64,000 bases of DNA from Gaeumannomyces sp. JS-464 (lineage: Eukaryota > Ascomycota > Sordariomycetes > Magnaporthales > Magnaporthaceae): contig NGZR01000005.1 of assembly GCA_002197995.1 (NCBI GenBank), positions 3,348,001 to 3,412,000 of the forward strand, written 5' to 3'. Of the stretch, positions 42,480 through 54,479 are shown in pieces; the first letter of the stretch is position 1, and every line of letters begins with the position of its first letter. The notes under the pieces were generated by a model. It was not told where the DNA came from. It made no database searches and saw only the letters and a list, made by a program, of their open reading frames with translations. The position numbers and the translations under genes were made by a program.

Positions 42480-45400
42480 TTTTTACGTATGCCAGCAGCC
42501 AACCGGATATAACAAACGCATGGCAATAAGGCTTAGCGCCCGGGGCTTCGCCCCGAACGCCGTGCTTTAACCGCCGCCTAAGCGAACGTACGACGTAGCT
42601 AAAAAACGGGGGCTATTTTACTCCAACTATTTTGGAGCTAAAATATCGACGTGGTGCTAATGCAAAAGCCTTTTAACGCGTGGAAAGGGAAGCTTATGCT
42701 TTGCACCTACCCGTCGTACGAGCTATTTACTCCGGTAAATAACTAGCACGATTACCAAACCAAACCTCGGGTAATAACTTACGTACGGAAGGACCCGGGG
42801 CTTCGGCTCGTAGCGGACCGGCCGGCAAGCAACACCCGGGATATCCTTTGGCTTACCGTCGCCGGGTGCACCTTCGTTAACGTATATAAGCTTCCAAAGG
42901 ACCTTTCGGAACCTTCGTTAAACTTTTTACTACGTTAGCGCCTAACGGCAAAATGCATTATAATTAGGGACTTTAACGCAAAGTTCCCGGCGTGGGATCT
43001 GGTTAAAGGTAATAGGAATAAAAGCTAAAATATAACCCAATGGGCTAATATTTATAACCTTTTCCTATTTACCGACTTAGGCCAACTTACGTATAACGAT
43101 AAAAGCGTTTTGGATTTTACCTTTTTTAACGCCCTTTTAGTAACAGCGGAAATCGACCTTTCGCTAGCAACTAATTCGAACTACCGCTTAATACGGATCG
43201 AAATTCCTAACCGCAATAACTCCGTTCCGAACTGCCGGCGTGTTACGCTACTAAACGATAAACTACCGTTTTTCGCAAACGCGCGGTAATAACGGGGGCC
43301 GGCAGCCTACCGCCATTTACAAATCCATGTACGGCGGATTACTTAAATAAAGCGGCCGAAGCATTAATAAACCTGTTAAAAAATGCGTTAATAGCTTTCG
43401 GCCGGGGGCCTAAAGCTAAAAGAAAAAGCTAACCTTAGTGGAACGAAAAGTGCGCCAACGCCTAACGGGACTTTGCAAAAGCTATGGCAAACGGCGGGCC
43501 TTTTACGGCCGAAGCCCGCTTTTTAAAAGCAACGGTCCGGGCGGCCAAAAGACAGTATTAGGCTAGCGTGCTAAAGGAAGTGGATTCCTCGAAAGCGCTG
43601 TACCGTGCTGTAAAGTGGCATAAACTTGCACTCGCTATACGGCTTTCCCTGTTAAATATTAACGGGGAGGTTATAATAGCCCTAAGGGATAAAGCGGAAG
43701 CATTAAGCCGTAAAATCCTCCGTAGGTTTACAGCGGAGGACGACTATAAAAAAACCCGTTGCAGTAAAAAGCTACCCAAAAGACCGCACAACTTTCGTAA
43801 AACCCCCACGTCCCCTTAAAGGAATGCTAAAAGTGCACTGTTAGCACGGCAAACACGGCCTCGGGCGTCGACTTTTTAACGGTTAAGCTGCTTATAACGG
43901 CATGGCCGGCAATAAAAGAATACGTTAGGGCCTTTTTCGAAGCTTGCTTTAAAGCCGGCACCACTTTGGCCCTTTCCGCACAACGAAGGTGGTTATGCTA
44001 AAAAAAGCCGAATAAAACGGATATAACGGACCTAAAATCCTACCGCCCGATAGCTTTACTCCCGTGCTTAAGGAAAGGGCTAAAACGGTTGGTGGCTTCG
44101 CGAATGGCGTTCCTCGCATTATAATACGGGCTTATAGCTCCGCAACACGCCGGGTTACCCCGAAAAAAGCTGCCATCGATTTAACGGCATGCGTGGCCCA
44201 CGAGGTGAAACGGGCTTTCTAAAAGCATAAAACGGCCGCTTTCGTTACCATGGATGTACAAAGGGCTTTCGACGCCGTACTCCGCCGGAGGCTTTTTAAA
44301 AGCTCCTAAATTAAGGCTGGGATTTAACGTTAGTACGATAAGTATTATCTTTTGCAAGAAATAGGGTGGTTAAAATGCGTTTGGAAAACGTTACGACACC
44401 CCCTTTTTCCCCGGACTGCGGGCTACCTTAAGGGTTATCGGCGTTACCGGTCCTGTTTATGCTTTATATGGCCGAAATTTTACCTAAAGCAAAAGCGGTT
44501 AAGTACGAATACGCGGACGATATAGGTATTTGCGTAACGGGTAGCACTTTAAAAAAGTGCTCCCGTAAAGTAAAGGCTACGGTTACGGAAATCCTACGTT
44601 AAAGCAGGGCTAATAAGGTTGCTTTCAACCCGGGGAAATGCGAACTTATGCATTTTTCCAAACGGAAAAATCCTATAACCTTAACGGTTACGGCGAAAGG
44701 CTTTACCATATAACAAGCTATAAAAGCTTTACGGTAATTAAGGGTTTTTTTTAACCAACGGCTTAATTTTAAAGCCCACGTCGATAATAGGGCTGCAAAA
44801 GCCCAAAGCGTTGCCAACCACTTTTAAAAGCTTACGAATTTAATAAAAAGGATACCGGCACATTCGGTATTTAAAGCCGTTACGACGGTTATAATCCCCA
44901 CGGCTTTATACGGGGCCGAAGTGTAGTATAAAGGCAAAACTAAACCATACCCGTACAAACCAGCACAATAGCAAGTTATTCGCTAAGGCCATTTAACCGA
45001 ACGGGTGGACAAAGCTTTAACCGCGTCCTTTTAGGCAATGGTTCCGGCTTGGAAAACCGTACCGATTAACGCCTTGCATTACGAATCCGGCATTCCAAGC
45101 GCTTAAGCGCTTTTAAAATAAGCCCGCCTCCGTTTCGCGGCTCGTATAAATACGGTTTCGGAAAATCACCCCTTAACCGCAGCGGTTAAGCCGGCTTTTA
45201 ACGCCCGAGGGCTTAAAGCAGGCTTACCTAGCAAGTTTGCGACCTTTTTGCAAAGGACGGCCGAACTCCTTCCGGCGTGCACCCGCCCGGCTTACCTCCT
45301 TTATAAATATACGGGGCTTACAATGGCCACATAAGAAAAATAAACAGCCGTTAAAGCATTTATAGCGTGGCTTCGTACCTTTTACTTACCGACGTTATAA

Positions 45401-46230
45401 TATATAACGACGGGTTTAAAGCAAAGGACGGGGCAGTTGGATACGGCTGGGTAATATACCAAACCGGCCAACGCAAACTTTCCGAGCACGGCCGGTTAGC
45501 GCACCCGGCGAAAGTATTCGACGGCGAGGCGGAAAAGGCCCGGATAGGCTTTCGTAAAGCCGTTTGGAGCTTTCGCAATTGCACTTTCCACTTGTGCCTC
45601 GATAACACCTCGGCGGTTAACGGCTTTTAAGCACGGCGCTTAATAGCTTTTAAAAAGCTTTTAAAAAGGTTTATTGCTTTATAAATAAGCACCAAATCCA
45701 CGTTCGATGGTTCCCGGGATATATGGGAATTCCCGGGAACGAAAAAGCCGACGTTAAAGCAAAATTAGGCACGGTTTTACCAATCCCCCAATACGCCAAA
45801 CTAACAGTTGCCGAAGTAAAAGCTTTAGCCCGGAAAACGGCCCGGGACGCCCGCAATACGTGGTTCGAAAACAACTTTCCGGTACGGTACAAGGCTATAA
45901 GCCTCCCGCCGGCCCCGTAGCATACGCCTAAAGCTTTGCAATTATACCGCTTCGTATTACAAAGGCTAATAGCCGCACGCACCGGCCACGGGATTTCAAC
46001 TGGTACCCACCGAAAATTCGAACACGAGGACGATAACCCGTGCCGCTATAAGCGAAATAAATCCCTTTCCAACTTTATATTTTCAAGCTGGCTAAAACGG
46101 CGGAAAACAAATGGCCTATAGCGAACCTTTCCCCGGCTTTCGATAGGTTTAGATATTGGAAACGGCTGTTTTAAAAGCCCCTCTTTTTGCTTCGTTCGTT
46201 AAAGCTACCAATTATTACACTATCGTTAAA
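42480..46230 (+). pseudogene. LINE ORF2 remnant (endonuclease, RT, RNase H), copy 3
   Basis: The domain order and motifs are the same as in copy 2: endonuclease to about 43330, RT with Y-A-D-D at 44510-44521, and RNase H near 45395-45700 with G-Y-G-W and D-N-T-S. The C-terminal C-R...H-type zinc motif near 46035 is damaged: the second Cys codon is altered. Stops and frameshifts are numerous. Confidence 0.82.
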
Positions 46231-46690
46231 CGATAATAGCAAAGCCCAAAAAGCCCGCATATATTTTTTCCTTTTTTTCCTACACCTTTTAACCTTTTCC
46301 CTTTGTACTACTAGGATTAACAGTAAGCTCGTTAATCCCCCGCACTTCCGGCCGGGCTTTGGGGGGTTTTAAAAACCCTTTAGCTTAAACCCCGGCCTTA
46401 CCTTTTTACCGGCATATTCGCCGGCCGAACGCACATTTACCACCCGCAACGCTTTACAACGCCTTAGCGTATATATATACGCCTTACCGCCGATTGCCCG
46501 CTTATTAACAAAAAGCGCCGGAACGCGGCCCGACTTTCGTATGGCTTCGGGTTTAATTTGCTAGCCGCCGGATAGAATATGTAGCCTAATGTTTAACTTA
46601 GGTAACGCTAGCACGTTATATGCCCTTTGGGAAGTAGGAACTGGTAAATCCCGACTTATTAACGTTAAATATACTTTTTCTTTTTCTTTT

Positions 46691-47939
46691 TATTTTACCA
46701 GCTTTTTTCCAAAACTCGTGTTTGCTTTACCATCGCCCAAATTGCGTTAAAAGTGCAAACCCGTCGTTAAATGCTAGTTAGCCTTTTCCGGCGTAATTCG
46801 CGAGTCGCCGAGGGCAATATGCGGTATCGCTTTTAAATTTTTGTTTCCTTTGCTAACTTTTTTGCCGGGGTTTTCATTACCTCGTTTGCGGAAAATTAAC
46901 TTACCGTTTGTAAATTTTAAGCGTGGGTGCCGTCGAAACCAGGTTTTGCCTTTACCCTTTGCATAACTTGCCTTTTTGCATATTCCGTCGCGGTTGTGCT
47001 AATCGGTCCGATTACGACGAATAGGCCGCAAGGTCGTAAAAAAAGGCCTTCCCGAAATAAAACACAAAGAAAGAAAAAAAGCCTTTTAAAATCTTTGCAT
47101 TATCGGTAACGCTTGCGGCATTTTTATAATTGGTCGGGGTAGGTCGGCTTGCGAATTGCTTTGAAAATCCTTCGGAAATACCGAAGGCTGGGAAGCCTCG
47201 CGGACGAAGGGAAAAGGTAAAAAATGGCAGGCGGGGGCCGGGCGGATAAAATCGCACGTTTAACACGAAAAAAAGGCAGGTTTTTAATCGCTTAGCGTTA
47301 ACGGGAGTCGGAAATGTCCAGTAAATAAAATTGCGTTCGAAATTAAAGCGAGTAGGAAAGTTGGTAGCTGGATAATAAAAAAAAGGGGTAAAAAAACGTA
47401 ATAATCGCGGGACACGACGTGATTTAAAGCTAAAGCTTAAAAGGAAAAGGGATAAAAAAAGGCGGCGTTTAAGCCCAAATGGACAAAGATTAGGATTATG
47501 GTTAAAGCGCGACAATGTTATAGCTTAGCGAAAAGTGGGCGGGAAAAATAAGGATGTAAAGTTAAAAGTACAACGAGGGGATTTTGGGGGATTGGAGCTT
47601 TATTTATGTCGCGGCCCAAAACGTCGAAAGCACGGCGCACTGTTTGGGGAAAGCGCTATACTTGATTGGGATAAACGCTAAACTCGGAAGGGCAGGCAGC
47701 GATTTCGCGTTTACTTTTTTTTTCCTCGAAAGTTTTAAAACGTTTTTAATATTCGGGGTTTTAAAATCCGAGCTTTTTAATTTTATTTGTAAAAGTTAAT
47801 GCTTATTTAAACGTTGGGATGTTGCATAACTTAGCTAGGGATAAAAGGAAGGAGGACTTTTTATGCTTAAATTTAACGGGATTCCCCGAGGTTTTTATTT
47901 TTAAAAAGTGTTTTTTTTGCAAAATCGTTATAATCGGCT
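46691..47939. other. AT-rich unassigned stretch left of family C element
   Basis: No domain motif is convincing on either strand. A frame at 47012-47515 (minus) and Lys/Arg-rich frames on the plus strand are open mainly by composition. It may be the degraded integrase side of the family C Gypsy element or another old repeat. Confidence 0.4.
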
Positions 47940-48691
47940 AATTTTTTTATTTTTTTTTAAAATCGGTATTACGAAAGTTTCGATAATATATCGGCCTTTT
48001 CGTTTTGCTTTTTTAACCGGTAATTAATTATAAACTAATAATTTGCTAATTGTTAAACTTATCGAGCTTATTTTTTAGTAAGGATTTTGGCCGTAGTAAA
48101 ATAAACTAAGTTTTAATAGTTTGTAAAAACTTTTATTCGGTATTAAGCACTTTTAAAATAATGTTTTTAACGTGCGAAACTATTTATAATAGCTAAAAGT
48201 TTTTTATTATAAATTTTGTAATTAATTTTCGCCGAAGTTATTTTTTAAAAATAAAAAACGACCGGGTGTAATTTCCCGTCGTTAAAGTTTCGCTAAAATA
48301 AAACGGTTTTAAAAGCAAAGTCGGAAAAGTTCGTTTTTACAATAGCAGGGATTGCCGGATTAAAATGGCGTAAAATCGGTAGTAACGCAAATGCTATTTT
48401 AAAAATGTTAAAAGCTATTTGCATATCCGAGGTTTAAATTTATTAGTTTTTAAGTAAAACGTTAACTGTTATTAAAGGTTTTACTATTTTAAAAAAACCT
48501 TTTAATAAACCTTTTATAAAAATTCGCGAAGCTTACGAAAAATTAATAATTTTTAAAGCATTTAAGCTTTTTTTTTTATTAAAACACGGCATTAATTTTG
48601 TTTTATGCTATAGCGATACCATTTTAGCCGATAATATAACCGAAAAACTCGATTTTTTTGCATATTTTAATTGCATTTACGAAGGGTTACT
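47940..48691 (-). mobile_element. Family C Gypsy element, part left of the nested insertion (RNase H side)
   Basis: Read leftward from 48691: a post-RT segment (F-F-G-Y-I-I-G), then F-A-N-F-Y-K-R-F-I-K-R, and an RNase H region (Y-N-K-E-L-L-A-I, then V-Y-F-T-T-A-K-I-L, then A-D-I-L-S-K-L) down to about 47950. The upstream RT part lies at 63199-64000, beyond the family B insertion. Stops are TAA/TAG of RIP type. Confidence 0.75.
48687..48691 (+). repeat. Target-site duplication of family B element, left (TTACT)
   Basis: TTACT here and TTACC at 63194-63198 differ by one C-to-T transition of the kind RIP makes. Confidence 0.75.
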
Positions 48692-49119
48692 TGTTACGAC
48701 CAGTATGCAAGCCCCAAAGCGGCAGGACGGAAGGGGTCCTAAGCGGTGCCCTTGCCCCGCACCCGGGCACGTGGAGTTACGTAACCCCAGCTGGATTTTT
48801 GGATTTGTGTTAGCGAAACCACAAATTCACAAAGCTAAAAGGATTTTTAAATTTATATTAGCGAAACCATAAATCTATAAATCCAACCTAGCATAAGGTA
48901 AAAGGCAGCGTATATATAAAAAATGGATTTCCTATTGTTTTAAATAGCTTTAATTAAAGCTTCGGTATTAATTAATCTAAATTAGCTTTTAAGCATCCTT
49001 TAAGGCAAGCAATTAAATTATCCTTTTAAATTACGTGTTTTTTTATTAACCAAATTAAAAATACTATCCTTTTTACCCCCGAAATGCCCTATTTTAAAAG
49101 TAAACCCCTAATTGTAACA
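48692..49119 (+). repeat. Family B 5' LTR (428 bp)
   Basis: It starts TGTTACGAC and ends TTGTAACA, with an imperfect terminal inverted repeat TGTTAC/GTAACA. A duplicated internal motif (GGATTT...GTTAGCGAAACCA) occurs twice in the first half. Confidence 0.9.
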
Positions 49120-49149
49120 TTTTAACTAATCCTATTTAGTACTTCGTTA

Positions 49150-52087
49150 AAAGGAGGATAACGTAACCATAGTAAGCAATAGTAAAAAGCCTAAAAAGGA
49201 AAAAATTACAGTTTTTACTTTTAACGGTGTTAAGTATAACTTTAACAAAGCAGCTAATACGGCTAACCTTTTTAAACTTATAACGGTTAAAATCGCTAAA
49301 GGTTAAAACGAAGTAAAGCAGTTTACTACGAAGCTAGCAACCTTTAAAGCATCTATCGCAATCCGAGCGTATAAGTTCCCGTTTTCGAACCTTTACGAAA
49401 GGGAAAACGGCAAACTTAAAACGTTTTTACCAAAATGCAAAAGCTATTTTAAGTTTTACAAACGGCAATTCGTAAGTAAAAAGTAAAAAGTTGTTTACGT
49501 TACTACTAAGCTAAACGGCAAAATGAAAAAATGGTTCCAGCCGACCTAAAGCGATTATTTTAAAAAATATAAAAATAGTTAAAAAACTACTAAGCTTATT
49601 TTCGCCAATTTCGAAACCTTCGGAAAAAAGGTCGAAAAAGTGTTCGGAATAATCGACGAAACCTAAATCGCCGAAAGAAACCTATTGGCTTTTAAATAGC
49701 GAAGGTTTACAATTAAATACGCAACGAACTTTTAACGGATTAACATTAAACTTAATTAAAGCGACGTTACGTTAATGCTGCACTTTTATAACGGATTACG
49801 CGAAAACGTAAAAAATGAACTCGCAAAATAGGACCGCCTAAAGTTTTTTACGGATTACGTTAAAAACGCGGTTCGCATTAGCGATAAACTATATAAACGA
49901 TAACAAAAAAAAAAGGATATGGTTTTAAAAACGTAGTATAAAATAATAAAGCTAACTAAAAAAAAGGCTAAGCAATAACCTATTACGGCTTATAGGACGC
50001 ATTTAAGCTTTATAAACCTTAGTGCGGGAGCCGCTTATTAGTAATAAAAGCAATAAAAAAAGCAAAAATAAAACCCGAAAAACGGGAAATGTTTTAAATG
50101 CGGCTAAGCTAACCATATAAAAGCTAATTGCTTTTAGCGGAATAATAACCGCCAAATAACAAACTTTTAACGAACGTAAAAAAGTTTAATATAAAAAGGG
50201 CTATGTTTTAAAGCAGCGTTTAGTTAAACGGGCTGCTATAATAAGCTATGTGCTATATATTAATTCGATAAAAAAGTTACCGGGTGGTACTTTCGGAAAC
50301 CATAAAGCGTTTATATGCTTAAAGTTATAAAGCTTAAGTATAATAACGAAGGAAAGTAACACGTCGCTTTTAGGTTTATAAATTTAAAAAAGGAAAACGA
50401 CGCCGCTTTTTATAAAACTTAAAAAGGGGCAACCTTAGCAAATGGTTCGGAGGGAAAAAAAGCCCGAAAAGAACCTTTAAGCTAAATACACCTTTTCCGA
50501 AAGTCGAAAAATTTCGATATTAACGCCGAAATGGATAAAAACGGTTAAGCTTTCGAAACGGCCAAATTTTGGGAATAAGCGAAAAGCCCGAACAATAAAA
50601 CCTTTATACCTATAATTCGCGAAAAGTAAGCAAATTAAAAAAATTAGCACGCTTTTACGCCTTTTAATATCTCGGTATATTTTTGGAACGTTAAAGTTTT
50701 AAAATACCCAAATGGCCTGTTATATTACGCTACCCCAGCGAACGGAAATAACGGCTAACTTTTATCGTAGTTTAATAACTAGCAAAAAGTTAAATATGCT
50801 AATTACCGTTTAACAACGCTAATAAACCGAAATAAATTACGCTAAAACCTAAAAACCACTTTAGCATTAATATAAAACACTTTAAACATTTGTACCTTTT
50901 TTAAGCAAAATGTATCCACGAAAAGTGCAAATTCCACTTACAACTTAAGCTTAAACACGATTTCTTTTTACGGAGGTTAAAAAGCGAGCCAAAAGTTAAG
51001 CCCCGTTTAGTATTCCAATTGCTACGATAGGAATTAGCCCGGGTCGGCAGGTTTATCGCAGTTTTTAAGCTTAGCAAACGGTATTTAATGCTATGCGTTA
51101 CCAAAACGCTTAATTAGGAAAAGTGTAAAATTACGGAATGCAAAAAACATATGGTATAAAAAGCGGAGGCTTAGCATTAGGGGATCGCGTAAACGTACGT
51201 ATCGTTTAACCCGGATAAAAAAACGAACGTGCGGTATTCGTTCCTTTTATTAAAAAACTAAAAAAACCACCCGAGCGAAAAGCACGGAATGGAAAAAAGG
51301 AAAAACTAATAAAAACCTTTGTAATAGCAAAATTAAATTAACCGTACGATTTATTAACATTTCGAATAAAATATTAAAGGAAAAAGGTTAAAATAATAAT
51401 CGATTGCGAAATATAAGGCGATTATATATCGCTATAAGCGGTTAAACGGTATAATATCCTTATAAATTGGAAACGCTAACCGTACTAACTAAAAACGGTC
51501 GAAAAAATACCTATCGCTTATAATAAAAGATGAATTAACCGAAAAACATAACTAATAACATTACGCACCCGAAGCGGGGAAAACGTTACTATTATATTGG
51601 ATAAATTGGATATAAAAAAAGGAAATGTAATTTTCGGAATCCCTTAGCTTAAAAAAAATAATTTACGGATAAATTAAACTACCGGCTAAATTTAATAAAG
51701 GAAATTACGAGTAATTAAAACGGTTTACTAATTACGAACTTTAAACCGTAAGCATAGGAAGTAACGAAAAAAGGTTATAACGGTGGCAAAATTTGGCAAT
51801 CCACTTTTGCATTTAACATCGACGAATACGTAACTATTTAAAACGGAAAGCGATTAAAAATAACTTAACTAATATTAAAAAACGGTTCGCGAATATTTCG
51901 GAAAAATACCACAAATACGAAAAATTGTTTAGGAAAAACCTAAAAACGGTGCTTTCCCAAATATAAACCGTTCGATTTTAAAATTAAACTTAAACTAAAT
52001 ACGCAATTTAAGTATTAAAAGCTATACTAATTTAGCTTTTAGTAATAGGAGGTGTTAAAAAAACAATTAAAAAAAAACTTACGAAAA
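49150..52087 (+). pseudogene. Family B gag and 5' part of pol
   Basis: The gag protein has a Lys-rich N-terminus and a capsid-like segment (H-F-Y-N-G-L-R-E-N-V, then F-T-D-Y-V-K-N-A-V-R-I). A CCHC zinc knuckle is encoded at 50090-50131 (C-F-K-C-G-x-A-N-H-x4-C, one stop inside). Protease and pol N-terminal sequence follow less clearly. The frame is cut at 52087 by the family A insertion. Confidence 0.8.
52083..52087 (+). repeat. Target-site duplication of family A element, left (GAAAA)
   Basis: GAAAA here pairs with AAAAA at 59363-59367, one G-to-A difference. The low complexity makes the match only moderately strong, but both LTR boundaries coincide with it. Confidence 0.6.
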
Positions 52088-52267
52088 TGTAATAAACCTA
52101 GCCACTAAGTGGTCGCCAGTAAAGGTTAAAGTGATATTATTTTAAAAGATAAGGAGGAAGAAAAAAAAGGCTATAAAAAAGGTTATATGGTTTTTATATA
52201 TACATAAGTTGGCTTAAAGGTAACCTTTAAGCTATTACTTCCGTGCCCAAAGCACGGAACCATAACA
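52088..52267 (-). repeat. Family A LTR (3' LTR in element orientation)
   Basis: 180 bp, TGTAATAAACC...CCATAACA on the plus strand; pairs with 59183-59362. Confidence 0.9.
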
Positions 52268-52916
52268 TAGCCGCCTTTTCCGGGCTCGCCTCTTTTAGTT
52301 ATTTCGTTCTTTTCCCATTTTTCGCGCGCTTCGTTAGCATAGGTGGCCCTTTTATTGGAAAGCCTCGTGCCGTACTAGGGGGTATTGTTAGTATGTTCGG
52401 CCTCGGGTCGGCTTTTAAATGGGTGCTTAGGTTTTCCGTGTTTTAACCCGGGCGTTCCTTTCTTTTTTATCGGTGGCGACGGTTTACCTCCTAGTTATTT
52501 CGTAGTTTTTAATTGCTTTGCTCCTTTTTTCCTTTCCTTATGCTTACTTTTGGTTATTTCGCGTAATTTATTTGTCCTTTTTGCGATTTCGCCTTTGCTA
52601 AAAAAATTTTTCGCTCGTATCGTTTCGACTTTAGCTTTTCGTTTTAACCATTTCCGTTTTTCCTCCGCCTTTCCTTTTAGGTGCTAATTAATAGTTTTCG
52701 TTTTTTGCTTATTGCGGCTACGTCCTCGCTTTATCTCGCCGCCGCCGTCGTTTCGCCCTTTTATGCGATCCCGTTTTTAGCCCTAGTTTTTTCCGCATTT
52801 ATCGCGCTTTTATTCTATTACGGACGTTAATTTCCACCCGCACGTTATTTACGATGTTTATTACCGTTACCGCTTTTTTTCCGCCTTTTAGCGGTGGTGG
52901 CGGCGATTTGTTTAAG

Positions 52917-53525
52917 CGCGTAAGTTTTTCCGCGCCCGTTTATTAACCGTGTTTAACCCATTATGTTTTTTAGCATAAGCGCGATAAAAGCCGTCGCGCT
53001 ATTAACGCGATTAACTTAATAGGTAACTCGTTAAACGAGGAGTACGCGGCTTTTATCCATTAAAAGTACGAATGTAACGCGTACCTTTAAAAGTCGAAAG
53101 TTATTAGGGTCGTGGCTTGCAAAAAGTACCGACCCGGATAAGTTTACAACCGCTACCGCAAAGGAAAAACAGCGGGTTATAACACTTCCAATGCTATTTA
53201 CGTTTTAAACCTTACCTTTCGCCGTGCCCGGCGTAACCTTTTTGCTATAACGATTAATAATCGACACATTTTTACGCTTAGCGTCCTTTCCGGTAAAGGC
53301 TCGCGATTAATCCTTATTCGCAAATACCTTATTATTTATTAGCATTAATCGCAATTTTTTAACGAAATTAACGCGAGCTTTAACCGTTAGCATATTTAAA
53401 ATGCCAACCTCGCGAAAAACGCTTTAGTTTTCGGCAATGCGGCTAATACTTTTCCCGTTGTAACAACCAAAGCTAATAGCTTATAAATACGCTTATTCGT
53501 AGTTTCGGTTTATGCAAATAATTAG
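52917..53525 (+). pseudogene. Antisense reading frame in the post-integrase region of family A
   Basis: On the strand opposite to pol, one frame stays coherent for about 200 codons. It is interrupted only by TAA and TAG codons, which RIP makes from Gln and Trp, and shows no frameshift. It is rich in Lys, Arg and Asn near 52974-53100 and has stretches such as N-L-I-G-N-S-L-N-E-E-Y and V-L-S-G-K-G-S-R-L near 53009-53310. I do not recognise a family. Extra antisense ORFs downstream of integrase are known from some plant Gypsy elements. It could also be captured host sequence. Confidence 0.45.
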
Positions 53526-54479
53526 CCTTTTTTCGTATACTTTTAAGGACGGCGTCGCTAATTGTTCGCAAAGGTTTTAAATAAAAGCGAAACGTTGCGC
53601 CAAAGCGCGTAATAACCGGCTTATTAACGTTATCATTTAAATGGCTAGCAATAACCGTGTTTAATTTAGTAAAAGCTCGGCGCGTTATCGCTTTGCTTAT
53701 TATTTTAGCTCGAAGCGTCGTAAGCCGTCGCCTTCCTTTCGTGCCGCCCGGTATCGTAAAGAGCGTCGTCGTCGCCGGGATATTAGTCGCAGCGGCGGCA
53801 GCTTTTTTTCCCGTCGGTACCGTTCCTTTTTTAAGCTCGAGGAAAAGAAGTCCTTTAGCGATAAAAACGCGTTTTAATTCCGCTTTTTTTTCGTATTATG
53901 CGCGCAAATCTTTTTTTTTAAAGTTAGGTTTTAAATATGGTAATAACTTATCGTGCTAAGGCTTTTTTTTATTTTCGTATTTAAACCGGCGCGTTTTAAC
54001 CTCGGCGTTCGTTTTTGTTTTTTTTCGCTAATTTTCCGAGGCCGGCGCGCTTTTTGCTTTTTATCGCATTATTCGTGGTTATAATTAAATTAGGGGTTGT
54101 TTTAACTTCGTGCCTTTATATAGTGCGCGTTTACCCGCCTTCCGGCTTTTTTTTATCTTTAGGTAGTTAAACACTCGTAACGCGCCTTTTTTATTTACGT
54201 AACGCCGCCGTTTGCTTCCTTTTGCTTCGTAATTCGAAACCGTTTTAAATACGCGCGCTTTTCCATTACGCTTCGAAGTTTACCATTACCGTTATATTTT
54301 TAAAATTTTTTAATGGGTTTTAATTCGTTTTATTTTATTTTACCTATTTTATTAGTATTTGCTTTTTTCCCCGCCTTTTAGCGTTTTTTACTACCAAAAT
54401 CTTTTTTACGAACCACTTTTTCCGGGGTTCGCTATCTTTCGGTAATAGGATTAAAACGGGGCTTAGTTATATATTCGTG

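Larger units (their letters stand above)
40092..46690 (+). mobile_element. LINE (Tad1-like), copy 3, RIP-mutated, longest copy
   Basis: Homology with copy 2 runs from 40390 to about 46670. Upstream, an ATG at 40092 opens a frame that runs with two stops into the homologous region, so the true element probably starts at or before 40092. The tail after TTAAATATAC is TTTTTC-rich rather than ACTC. RIP-type transitions are dense. ORF1 has zinc knuckles near 41690-41860; ORF2 has Y-A-D-D at 44510-44521. Confidence 0.88.

Noticed and set aside
47012..47515. 167-codon minus-strand frame as a gene
   Set aside because: It is rich in Phe, Arg and Pro from composition alone, shows no motif, and the surrounding DNA is RIP-degraded repeat.
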